Shown here piece after piece: positions 51,301-59,227 of a DNA stretch of 64,000 bases (positions within the stretch are counted from its first letter, which is position 1; every line of letters starts with the position of its first letter). The DNA is from DAOULT01 sp964646625 (GTDB taxonomy: Bacteria; Chloroflexota; Anaerolineae; CAZYHC01): NCBI GenBank assembly GCA_964646625.1, contig CAZYHC010000023.1, forward strand, positions 1 to 64,000, in the 5' to 3' direction. The notes beneath the pieces were generated by a model. That model saw nothing but the letters and a program-made list of their open reading frames with translations, was not told the DNA's origin and ran no database searches. The position numbers were made by a program, and so were the translations under genes.

Positions 51301-52338
51301 TTATTTTAACAGATAGCGCCTTGCAAAAACTACCCAAATAGGGAGACAGCCTAAAAGAAACCAATGAGCTATAGACCGATATTCTTTAACTTCCTCAATA
51401 ACCCCCTCGGTAGTGGCTGAAACGAGATTCTCTTCAATAAATTCTATTAATCCCTCTCCATTTTCCTCAAAGAAATATTCTCCCCCTGTTCGAGAGGCAA
51501 TCTCCTTAAGACCTTCCTCTTCAAGATAAGAAATGTAATCGACCCCTTGCAGCTTGGCATACTCGCCAGTAAATACCCCTTTTGTATCATAGAAGGGGAT
51601 TCTTGCCCCTTCTCGCTCTCCAATGCCTACCGTAATCACTTTTATACCTTCTTCTCTTGCTTTCTTAATGGCTTCCTCGATGAAATCCCTTTCAATCTGG
51701 TGTATTCCTCTTGTTATGCCAATAAAAGTCTCGCCGTCGCTAAAAAGTATAATAAGTTTCACTTTCTCCTCTTGAGAAAACTTTCCCTGTACATTTAAAA
51801 TAGGCCGGCCAAGACTTGAACCTTGACCGGGGGTAGAATTGACATCCAGCACTTTCTTAATACTTTCTCTAAGATAAGGGTAATCCTCGTTACCAACAAA
51901 AGGCACATGGGACCTGGCTATACTGGTAAAACCGTGAAGAGAGATTTTTACCTCTCCCAACTCTTCCATACTATCTATAACTTCATAAAGGATTGATTTT
52001 GCTCTCTCTAATCTGTTAGGAGAGTGGAGATCCTTTTTGGCGGCCATGCTTGCACTATCGTCTACGAGCAGAGTTATCTCACCAGTCCTCTTTGGAGCGC
52101 CGAGAGAAGAAAAAGGAAGTTTGGGTAAAGCAAGGGCTGCTATAAGCAAGGCCATTAGAACGCCGGCTATAATATATTTTTCTACCTGGCTTCTTTTGAG
52201 ACGCCGAAGATTCAATTGAAACATTTCGGCTATCTCTTTCTTTGCCATCCAGCCCAAAAGCCCTAAGCCAAAAAGGAAAAATGGCAGAATTAGTAATAAC
52301 CACAGCACATCAGGGTTTTCAAAGATCATCCTTGGCAT
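51301..52338 (-). CDS. MxaL-like VWA membrane protein
   Basis: 345 residues. An N-terminal membrane helix (LLLILPFFLFGLGLLGWM), a second helix (IIAGVLMALLIAALALP), a VWA domain with intact MIDAS DDSAS (ITLLVDDSASM) and LIILFSDGET, and a C-terminal helix (WFLLGCLPIWVVFARRYLL). Size and topology match MxaL/BatA-type proteins. It is last in a six-gene cluster ordered like mxaRSACKL, whose products help insert calcium into methanol dehydrogenase. No dehydrogenase is present here, so the client is unknown. Confidence 0.75.
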   Translation of the reverse strand: MPRMIFENPDVLWLLLILPFFLFGLGLLGWMAKKEIAEMFQLNLRRLKRSQVEKYIIAGVLMALLIAALALPKLPFSSLGAPKRTGEITLLVDDSASMAAKKDLHSPNRLERAKSILYEVIDSMEELGEVKISLHGFTSIARSHVPFVGNEDYPYLRESIKKVLDVNSTPGQGSSLGRPILNVQGKFSQEEKVKLIILFSDGETFIGITRGIHQIERDFIEEAIKKAREEGIKVITVGIGEREGARIPFYDTKGVFTGEYAKLQGVDYISYLEEEGLKEIASRTGGEYFFEENGEGLIEFIEENLVSATTEGVIEEVKEYRSIAHWFLLGCLPIWVVFARRYLLK

Positions 52339-52356
52339 CCTTTTACGAAAATTCGC

Positions 52357-52917
52357 TTAATACCCTTTTTCGACTGCTCCTGGACTGTATCCCGGCCCAG
52401 GACCTCCTTCTTTTTCTCCCTCTTTGACCTGCACCCTTTCAAGAAGCTCCAGATTGAACTTGGCATCCTCATTATCGGGATCGTTCCTTACTCCTTGTTT
52501 CAGCCACAGGATTGCCTCTGCCATCTCCACCCGCGGCGGCGTACTCACAATGCTGAAAGCATAGGCTTCCCTCCCAATCAGAGTCCCTAGATTGTAGAAA
52601 GCTAAAGATTTAAGCCTCTCATCCGTGCTTTCCGAACCTGCTTTCTTAAAATAAGCCGCCGCTCTTTCGATTGGATATTCCGCGGGACGATCCTCCGAGG
52701 AAGGGAGAAGTCCCGGGGGCGCAAGATAGGCTGATACGCCTCGGTTATAGGCTTGGATGGCGGCCCTTACCGTCCATTCAGGCCCAGACCCCAAATAGAC
52801 GCCTGAACCAATGAGCACTCCTGCCAGAAGGAGCAAAGCGATATCGATCCACGCTTGTCTCACCACAGAGGCTCCCAGAACCAGAATCCTCTGCACTCCT
52901 TTTCCCGCTTTCTCCAT
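52357..52917 (-). CDS. MxaK-like membrane protein
   Basis: 186 residues. One N-terminal membrane helix (IDIALLLLAGVLIGSGVYLG), then a periplasmic TPR-like helical region (AAYFKKAGSESTDERLKSLAFYNLG; AEAILWLKQGVRNDPDNEDAKFNLELLERV). Size and position between two VWA genes match MxaK. Gaps to neighbours are 13 and 18 bp. Confidence 0.65.
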   Translation of the reverse strand: MEKAGKGVQRILVLGASVVRQAWIDIALLLLAGVLIGSGVYLGSGPEWTVRAAIQAYNRGVSAYLAPPGLLPSSEDRPAEYPIERAAAYFKKAGSESTDERLKSLAFYNLGTLIGREAYAFSIVSTPPRVEMAEAILWLKQGVRNDPDNEDAKFNLELLERVQVKEGEKEGGPGPGYSPGAVEKGY

Positions 52918-52930
52918 TGCTCTTCACCTC

Positions 52931-53896
52931 CTAGGGTATTTTTCTGAAACGAGTTTCAGAGAGAATCAGACACAGGGTAATTAACCCTAAAATGGGTGGC
53001 ACCAGGAAGGGGATCAAGCTTTTTCTCAACAGCATTTCTTCTCCCCTCACCGGAGAACTTTCCATTGCCGCAACCTCTGCACATATTTGATCGATGCCGT
53101 CCTTATCGTTCATCCCGACCATTTTCACTCCTTCTGTTGGTTGTAATTGGCGTGGCTTCTCAGCAACCACGCTTCGTTTTTCCCTTTCTATAAATATCAC
53201 GTAAATCTTGATACCCGCCCATACATATCTTTCCATTTCCTCAGCCGTCTCTAATATCGCTTCGGGTTCGGCCTCTAAATCAGAAATCAGCACAATGGCT
53301 TTATCCTTGGCCTCCGTATTTTCGGAGAAGAATCTGCGGGCTTTTGCCAGGGCTTCAGCAGTTCTGGTCCCAGTAGAAATGAAAGAAACTTCCTCCGTAT
53401 TTTCTAGAGTGTCTTTGAGAAGTTCATTTTTAGGCGCAAAATACCGAGCAATATAATGTTCGGTTGAATAAAGCAAAAGACCGAGGTCTGCTTCTATATT
53501 GTGATCGAGCAGGTCATAAAAGACGTTTCGAGCCTTTTCAAAACTGGAGGGCCCCTCTTTTCCAGGCCGTCCTCTATACTCCATGCTTCCCGAAACGTCG
53601 ATGACTGCCATAACCGGCTTTCCATAAATAGGAACGCTTTGTCTAGTCAGGATTCGGGGATTGGTCAAAACCGTGGCCATAAGGAGCGAGGTAATAGCGA
53701 TCAGGGTCCACAATACCCAAACTCTCTCCCCTTTGAACTCCACTCTTCCCTTCCAATATTTCAGGTCAAGTCTGAGTCCTCTTCTCTTTCTAAACAGGGG
53801 GAAGAAAATCAATAACAGTACAAGTGCACTTCCCATCCAAAAATAAAGAGGAGAGGCAAATTCGCAGGAGGCTAGAAACCTCGTCAGCTCCTCCAT
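52931..53896 (-). CDS. MxaC-like VWA membrane protein
   Basis: 321 residues. Two N-terminal helices (YFWMGSALVLLLIFFPLF; WVLWTLIAITSLLMATVL), a VWA domain with MIDAS DVSGS in MAVIDVSGSM, and a C-terminal helix (LIPFLVPPILGLITLCLIL). It overlaps the MxaA-like gene by 13 bp, so translation is coupled. Second VWA partner in the cluster. Confidence 0.72.
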   Translation of the reverse strand: MEELTRFLASCEFASPLYFWMGSALVLLLIFFPLFRKRRGLRLDLKYWKGRVEFKGERVWVLWTLIAITSLLMATVLTNPRILTRQSVPIYGKPVMAVIDVSGSMEYRGRPGKEGPSSFEKARNVFYDLLDHNIEADLGLLLYSTEHYIARYFAPKNELLKDTLENTEEVSFISTGTRTAEALAKARRFFSENTEAKDKAIVLISDLEAEPEAILETAEEMERYVWAGIKIYVIFIEREKRSVVAEKPRQLQPTEGVKMVGMNDKDGIDQICAEVAAMESSPVRGEEMLLRKSLIPFLVPPILGLITLCLILSETRFRKIP

Positions 53897-54903
53897 GCTT
53901 TCACTTCCTCTTCTCCGAAATAGAAGCTAAGAATCTCTTCGAACTGTCCTAAGGCTTGTTCCACGTCTTTCTGCTCTGCGGTGTCGGGCCTGTAAGCTTT
54001 CTGGCATTCCTCAAACAGCGAAAGCACTGACGGTCTTATTTCAGAAGCCACCACATCAAGATCCGAGTCCCCTAACCAGTCGAGCTTTTCTTTTCGAGCC
54101 AGAACCATTCTCAAAATATGATCTATTTGGTGGAGCAAATGCTGGGGCTCAGCGGCCAGCGCAACATTCTTATATAGAGCGCGGTAAGCTTCAGAAAGAA
54201 CATCGACCTCTGCCTTTCTTCGCTTGGCCGTCTCTTTCCATTGTGGAATGGCCCGCCAGGCCAGGTCAGCGCCTCCCAGCGCCGCCAGAAGGCCCCCCAG
54301 AGCCCACAGTATCCAGGGTAAACGCTTTTGACTCACATCCTCAACTTTCCCTTTTATTGGCCTAAGCGGGCCATAACCAAGTTCCAGAGATGTAACATCA
54401 GGGGGCAACCTGGAGGCAACGAAAATCGGCTCGGGGGCGACTGTTTTCTCTAAGAGCCCCTCCGAACTTTTAAGCTTATAGCGAACGACAATGGTGGGAA
54501 TTTCATAAAGATGATCTACTTCCCCATCAATTAGCTGAATTTCGTACTCTCTTCGGTAGACTCTGGTTCTGGAATCTAAATCAAACTCTCTTTCTTTTGT
54601 ATCTCTTACCTCAAATGGCTTCAATTCCACGCTCTTATCAAGACTGGGCCTGTCGATCTCTGCTACCTGGTGAGGGTTATACCAAACCTCCACCACATAT
54701 GGGAAGGCGTCTCCCTTCTGAACGCCAAAGCGCTCAACTCTGGTCTTAACCAGGATGGCTTCGTCTTCTCGCAGTCCTCTCTCTCTTAGTGCCAACTCAT
54801 GTGACGAGAGAAAAGCAGGGCTGAGCAGGAAGAATGCCGAGGCCACCGCGGCTAACGCGGCTAGAACTGCCAAAATCAAGACTACTCTTGTCTTCACCTT
54901 CAC
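53884..54903 (-). CDS. MxaA-like membrane protein
   Basis: 339 residues from GTG. N-terminal signal/anchor (VVLILAVLAALAAVASAFFLL), a periplasmic beta-rich domain (about 30-190), a membrane helix (LPWILWALGGLLAALGGADL), and a cytoplasmic helical tail. This topology matches MxaA. AAGGAG lies upstream. The family is required for active, metal-loaded methanol dehydrogenase in methylotrophs; the role here is inferred from synteny only. Confidence 0.65.
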   Translation of the reverse strand: MKVKTRVVLILAVLAALAAVASAFFLLSPAFLSSHELALRERGLREDEAILVKTRVERFGVQKGDAFPYVVEVWYNPHQVAEIDRPSLDKSVELKPFEVRDTKEREFDLDSRTRVYRREYEIQLIDGEVDHLYEIPTIVVRYKLKSSEGLLEKTVAPEPIFVASRLPPDVTSLELGYGPLRPIKGKVEDVSQKRLPWILWALGGLLAALGGADLAWRAIPQWKETAKRRKAEVDVLSEAYRALYKNVALAAEPQHLLHQIDHILRMVLARKEKLDWLGDSDLDVVASEIRPSVLSLFEECQKAYRPDTAEQKDVEQALGQFEEILSFYFGEEEVKAWRS

Positions 54904-54934
54904 TCATCTCCTTTTTCTTTATTTCTTGGTGTTT

Positions 54935-55849
54935 CTATCCCCTTGCTTTTCTCCTGGCTTGGAAGAAGCCCAAAAGAACTTTATAACAATCCTCTATCAG
55001 GGGAGAGTCCAAAACCACATGGTCAATGCCTACCCTGCGGAAATTCTGCTCAAGATCTGAAAGATGTCTGGCAGAAATTTCTTGAATCTCTGTCAGTTTC
55101 TGAGGAGTGAGATAAAGCTCTGCGTTTTTATCTCCTTCACTATCTTGAACTGTTATTCTTACTGACCTTTTTAAGGAGGCTTCTTTCTCTAGAGGATCTC
55201 TTATAACCACCGGAACGAAATCAAATTTCTTTACCAAAGGCCTCAGTAAGGCGGTAAAATCCCCTTCAAAGGCCTGATCTTTGAAATCAGAAACAAAAAA
55301 TACCAGACTTTCAGGAAATGCTCTCTCTATCAAAAAAGAGACTGTATTTTGAATATCAGCCGGCCCCCCAGAGCCTTTGTATTCTTGATCTATTACCCAG
55401 TTCAAAATCTCCCAGCAGTATCTTTCTCCGGGTCTGGCGGGAAAAAATCTTTTAATGTCTTTATTGAAAGCGCACAATCCTACAGGGCTATAAGCATTGC
55501 AGGCAGAAAAAAGGAGAAGGCCGATGGCAATATCTTTAATTTCCGGTTTTTGAGAAAAAAACATCTCTTCAAATCTCTGCATCGATCCTGAAAAATCAGC
55601 CCAGATAAAAATTCTCATCTGGCGCTCGACTACTCGCTGGATAATCTCCTCCTCCCCTGACTGTACCAAGGTGTGGAGGTCGAAATCTCGCAGATCATCT
55701 CCGGGTTCAAAAGGCTTAATCGCAGCAAACTCGATCCCCTCTCCCGTATAAATACTCTCCCATTCTCCAGGGAAGATATTTTTTGGTTTTATTCTAGAAA
55801 AAAGTTGGGTTTTACTTTCCCTGAATTGCTTAAAATCCTCTGGCTCCAT
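54935..55849 (-). CDS. DUF58 protein (MxaS-like)
   Basis: 304 residues. The DUF58 signature GIEFAAIKPFEPGDDLRDFDLHTLVQSGE is complete, followed by a VWA-like IWADFSGSM. Soluble. It overlaps the MoxR-like gene by 20 bp, the usual MoxR-DUF58 coupling. DUF58 proteins link the MoxR ATPase to membrane VWA partners. Confidence 0.85.
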   Translation of the reverse strand: MEPEDFKQFRESKTQLFSRIKPKNIFPGEWESIYTGEGIEFAAIKPFEPGDDLRDFDLHTLVQSGEEEIIQRVVERQMRIFIWADFSGSMQRFEEMFFSQKPEIKDIAIGLLLFSACNAYSPVGLCAFNKDIKRFFPARPGERYCWEILNWVIDQEYKGSGGPADIQNTVSFLIERAFPESLVFFVSDFKDQAFEGDFTALLRPLVKKFDFVPVVIRDPLEKEASLKRSVRITVQDSEGDKNAELYLTPQKLTEIQEISARHLSDLEQNFRRVGIDHVVLDSPLIEDCYKVLLGFFQARRKARG

Positions 55850-56849
55850 CTTCTACCACCTTCTCCACGGCCTGGGAAATAAGCTCTCGGGTTCTCATAA
55901 TTTTTTCTATATCCTTGGAGGCATATTGAAATCCTATTCTGTGGTTCAAAATAGGGAAAACAAGAACGGCGATATCAGCAAGAGTAACGTGATCCCTGCC
56001 CTCGAGAAAGGCTCTGGTTTTAGCTCCTCTCTCTAAAAAGAGGTATCCTCGTTCTCCTTCTGGCAGAAGATAAAAATCCTCGGAGGCCACTATCCCTCCC
56101 TCTGGTCTTAAAGCCCGGACAATCCTGATAATATCCCTTCTTATTTTTGGATCCACAAATATATTTTTTCGAATAAACTCTTGAATCTCTAGAACTTCGG
56201 TTTTAGAGATCACCTGTTTTATTTCTGGTTCCTTTTCCTGGTGAGTCTCGGCGATCAAAAGCTCTTCCTCTTCAGAAAGGGGCTCAGTATAAATCTTCAT
56301 CATAAAGCGATCGAGTTGTGCTGCTCCGAGCATAAAAGTACCTTCAATATCAATGGGGTTCTCAGTGGCCATTACCCAAAACGGCTCTTCTAGTGAGTAG
56401 GTGGTTTTGCCTATAGTGATCTGCTTTTCTCCCATGGCTTCAAGTAAGGCGGCGCGGGTTTTTTCATGAGCCCTATTAATCTCGTCAGCAAGGACCAGAT
56501 TAGCAAAGAGGGGGCCAGAATGAAACTCAAGAGTTCTATCTTGGCGCTGCTCTACAATTCTTACCAAATCCAGGGGCCTGAGATCGGGCGTAAACTGGAT
56601 ACGACTAAATTTTGCTCCAGATATGGTCCGAGTAAATGCTTCCAAAGTAGCTGTTTTCCCTTTTCCCACCTTTCCTTCGACCAAAAGATGGGGGCCCAAT
56701 TTTCTTTCACTGTGAGAATAAAAACAAATTAACAGAGATTCAATGAATTTAGGAAGGCCGATAATGCGTTTTCCAATCTCCTCCCTTTGCTGTTCAACCT
56801 TTTCTCGATATTCTTCTAATTTTCTCCAGATCTCCTTCATTTTCATCAT
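55830..56849 (-). CDS. MoxR-family AAA+ ATPase (MxaR-like)
   Basis: 339 residues. Walker A VEGKVGKGKTATLEAF, Walker B LVLADEINRA, the MoxR segment EAMGEKQITIGKTTYSLEEPFWVMATENPIDIEGTF, and sensor 2/lid near DHVTLADIAVLVFPIL. MoxR ATPases act as chaperones for metal-cofactor insertion or complex assembly. First gene of the six-gene cluster; the promoter must lie in the short interval upstream, beside the decayed tRNA-Sec. Confidence 0.9.
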   Translation of the reverse strand: MMKMKEIWRKLEEYREKVEQQREEIGKRIIGLPKFIESLLICFYSHSERKLGPHLLVEGKVGKGKTATLEAFTRTISGAKFSRIQFTPDLRPLDLVRIVEQRQDRTLEFHSGPLFANLVLADEINRAHEKTRAALLEAMGEKQITIGKTTYSLEEPFWVMATENPIDIEGTFMLGAAQLDRFMMKIYTEPLSEEEELLIAETHQEKEPEIKQVISKTEVLEIQEFIRKNIFVDPKIRRDIIRIVRALRPEGGIVASEDFYLLPEGERGYLFLERGAKTRAFLEGRDHVTLADIAVLVFPILNHRIGFQYASKDIEKIMRTRELISQAVEKVVEDGARGF

Positions 56850-56889
56850 CCTCTCTATCTATTTTTTTGACAAGTGCTTATCAATGAGA

Positions 56890-56970
56890 TAGCGGGAGTG
56901 GATAGGAGTCGAACCCACCTGGCACGACGGTTTTGAAGCCCGCGGCATCGACCGCGACTCAACCACTCCC
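56890..56970 (-). pseudogene. Decayed second tRNA-Sec copy
   Basis: 81 nt. Acceptor GGGAGTGG/CCACTCCC, D-arm and TCA anticodon loop CTTCAAA match selC at 49555, but about 17 nt of the variable arm are missing, the last anticodon-stem pair is G-A, the T stem has a G-T pair, and the 3' end reads GCTA instead of GCCA. Upstream flank (GCTCCATCTCGGGGG.. region) is also duplicated. Probably non-functional; a UGA suppressor cannot be excluded. Confidence 0.8.
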
Positions 56971-57026
56971 GCGCTCCATCGCTCCATCTCGGGGGCGGCC
57001 TGCCGCCGAGATGACCCATTGAACCG

Positions 57027-57139
57027 GCCCCAGGGAAACCTCCGGTGTCTTCTCCGCGGGGGCCGCGCCCCCACCACACCGAGAGGCACACGGCAACCAA
57101 CGAGAAGATCGCCAATAGTGCTAATGGTAACAGCCTCTA
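57027..57139 (-). pseudogene. Remnant of a selenolipoprotein 5' end
   Basis: About 110 bp align with the first 40 codons of the UGSC lipoprotein gene (50778-50896), including CTTCTC-GCGGG and CAACGAGA-GATCGCCAA. Frame is broken by stops soon after the ATG at 57139. With the adjacent tRNA-Sec copy it shows that a selC-to-lipoprotein block was duplicated and then lost its middle. Confidence 0.7.
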
Positions 57140-57154
57140 TTCATAAGGTCCCTT

Positions 57155-57730
57155 CTATTTAGTGGGGTAGCCCGCCTCTATCCACCCCTCGATCGAGGGA
57201 TGGGCCAGAACCTTGACATCCTCGAAGCCCAGCTTGATCAGTTGCAGCGCCACGTCGGCGCTGTCTGCTTCTCCGGGGCCACAGTCGCAGTAGGTGACGA
57301 TCGGTACGCCCCAGGGGACCATCTCAAGGTCTACCTCGCTTAGTTCCGGCTTCCAAGGGAGGGAGATGGCCCCAGAGATATGCCCAGTGTCAAAGCTGGC
57401 TCTAGGCCGGTTATCCATTATCACTATAGTGGCCCCGCCATCCATCAATTCCTTCAGTTCTTCCACGGTCATACGCGGCACCTCATCCGGTGAAGCAGGA
57501 GGGCCGGCAGCTTCTGGGGCTGCGGTTGGGGTAACGGTGGGTGCCGCGGTGGGAGCAGGGGTAGGCGTGGGCTGCGGCACAGTGGTGGACGTAGCAGCAG
57601 GCGGCAGCGTGGGTGTCGGCGTCCCCGTGGGCATGGGGGTCGGTGTGGCCGCTGGCGTGCAGGACATCACGGCTCCAACAAGTGAAGTCAGCACCAGCAA
57701 AACAACAGCGTATCTCGTCACGTTCTTCAT
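57155..57730 (-). CDS. Rhodanese-domain lipoprotein
   Basis: 191 residues. Lipobox VGAVMSC and a Thr/Pro-rich linker to about residue 75. The rhodanese domain (about 78-190) has MTVEELKELMDGGATIVIMDNRPRASFDTGHISGAISLP and the active loop TYCDCGPGEADSAD, with the Cys nucleophile candidates close to the usual position. An exported sulfur-transfer or thiol-handling role is likely. It lies 50 bp after the UGSC C-domain protein and is probably co-transcribed with it. Confidence 0.85.
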   Translation of the reverse strand: MKNVTRYAVVLLVLTSLVGAVMSCTPAATPTPMPTGTPTPTLPPAATSTTVPQPTPTPAPTAAPTVTPTAAPEAAGPPASPDEVPRMTVEELKELMDGGATIVIMDNRPRASFDTGHISGAISLPWKPELSEVDLEMVPWGVPIVTYCDCGPGEADSADVALQLIKLGFEDVKVLAHPSIEGWIEAGYPTK

Positions 57731-57779
57731 GGGTTCCTCCTGTAATAGCGATATGATGATGCAATGCAGATATTCTGCC

Positions 57780-59111
57780 CTATTCTTTGGCTTTCTCCAA
57801 CAATTGTTCCCAATTCGGCGGTAACCTGATCTCCTTCGAAATCAGTTCAGAGTTAGACCAGAGAGGGATAAGCACATTCTTCTCCCCAGGACCGCCTGAA
57901 ACAATAATAACCAATTGGTCGATGAAAGGTACGGGGATCATGGCATTGGGATCCTTGGTCTCAAGAACCCAGTCCGGCGCCCGTGTGGCCCGCCCGGTAT
58001 CTATGAACTTCTTCTTGTACTCGGAGAACGGTATGCGAGCGTTCTCGTCAAGAAACTGCCTTATGCTCTCCTTGGTCCAGCCCTCCATTGCCAGTTTCTT
58101 GGCCGTGTAGGGAACCAGGATGAGTAGCATCGTGGGCTTACGGGTCCCTCCCAGCCCCACCAGATGGTCAGCCACCAAGTTGAGAAACCCCTCAGCAGTC
58201 ACCCCAATGTCTACGATCCGGTGGGTCCCCTCGGCCGCCACTACGGTAACGACGTTCTTGTCTTCAGAAAATCCCGACTCCACATGCAAGGACTGCCAGG
58301 GATTCGCTGCTTCATTCTCGGCCAGACACATGCTGAAATCGCCAGGGTAGCCCAGAGAAGAGGCGTCACTGACCCCAGGCCAACTCCCACCGATGTTCTG
58401 GGCGATAAGGTGAAGCGCCCGCCCAATGGTGGCATTGGCCTGCCAACCCCGGCCCAAAGCGTTGGCCCCAGAATTGATGTCCAACTGCTTCGCGATCGGG
58501 CCGTTGATGATCAGCATCGGAACATCCGGGTTGGTCGTGGTGGCTACTCCCTTGAGGTCGAAGGCGGGGTCTCCTATGACCTCCACGGCGGCGATGAGCA
58601 CCGGCATGTACTCCGGACGACAACCAGCCATCACTGCATTGACCGCGATCTTCTCCACCGTCGCCTGCCCCCCTATGGGTTCCAGGGTCGCAACAACGTA
58701 ATCAGGGGGCAAATCCGTCCCTCTCAGCATCTCTGCCAGCGGCCTGTCAGTAGGAGGCACAATGGGCAGGCCATCGGTCCAGCCCCTTTGGTAAAAAAGC
58801 TCATTGGCCGCAGCAAACGGGTCTTCCGCCAGGATCATCTCTACCCTGGGCGTGAGGCATGTTCCTGCCAGCGGAGGTTTGGTGATACCCACCTCATCCA
58901 TCGTCTTTTTGAGCAGCCAGTCCACCGGGATTCCATTGCTGCGCACACCCGCTGGGCTATATAGCCACACCACTTGCTCACGGCTGGTCGGCAGCGTGAA
59001 GGTCGGCGCTGCTGGCGGTGGTGTGGCCGACACCCAAGATGTCGCCCCCAGAACAACTAAAACGAGGGAAATGCAAACAACTATGCACTTTCTTCGAAGA
59101 AACGTAAACAC
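57780..59111 (-). CDS. Stand-alone homologue of the UGSC-protein C-terminal domain
   Basis: 443 residues from GTG 59111, chosen for GGGAGG 7 bases upstream; the frame is open earlier. A signal peptide (IVVCISLVLVVLGATSWVSA) indicates export. From residue about 80 it matches the C-terminal halves of the two large selenoproteins: GWTDGLPIVPPT, GTDLPPDYVVA, VEKIAVNAVMAGCRPEYMPVLIAA, INGPIAKQLDINSGANALG, and LPPNWEQLLEKA at the end. It lacks the UGSC motif and any recoded TGA. Domain function is unknown. Located between the rhodanese and selenoprotein genes on one strand. Confidence 0.8.
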   Translation of the reverse strand: MFTFLRRKCIVVCISLVLVVLGATSWVSATPPPAAPTFTLPTSREQVVWLYSPAGVRSNGIPVDWLLKKTMDEVGITKPPLAGTCLTPRVEMILAEDPFAAANELFYQRGWTDGLPIVPPTDRPLAEMLRGTDLPPDYVVATLEPIGGQATVEKIAVNAVMAGCRPEYMPVLIAAVEVIGDPAFDLKGVATTTNPDVPMLIINGPIAKQLDINSGANALGRGWQANATIGRALHLIAQNIGGSWPGVSDASSLGYPGDFSMCLAENEAANPWQSLHVESGFSEDKNVVTVVAAEGTHRIVDIGVTAEGFLNLVADHLVGLGGTRKPTMLLILVPYTAKKLAMEGWTKESIRQFLDENARIPFSEYKKKFIDTGRATRAPDWVLETKDPNAMIPVPFIDQLVIIVSGGPGEKNVLIPLWSNSELISKEIRLPPNWEQLLEKAKE

Positions 59112-59138
59112 TTCAATTACCTCCCTCACAATCTTAAC

Positions 59139-59184
59139 AACAGTGGAGCGGAGGGGCGCAGCACAGCCCATCCGCCCCACTGTT
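59139..59184 (-). terminator. Hairpin after the first large selenoprotein gene
   Basis: AACAGTGG-GCGGA and TCCGCCCCACTGTT pair around a 16-nt loop; on the minus strand it is followed by GTTAAG. Its arm AGTGGGGCGGAT matches the terminator at 61508-61547. Confidence 0.55.
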
Positions 59185-59227
59185 GAACCGAAGTTGAAAG
59201 GCCTAACACCATCGCTTAGGCTTTTTA

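Noticed and set aside
51301..56849. Plain BatABCDE aerotolerance operon
   Set aside because: The gene order, the MxaA-like topology and the MxaK-sized protein between two VWA genes fit mxaRSACKL better; kept as an alternative only.
56890..56970. Second functional tRNA-Sec gene
   Set aside because: Shortened variable arm, a mismatched anticodon-stem pair and an altered 3' end point to decay, although UGA suppression cannot be excluded.
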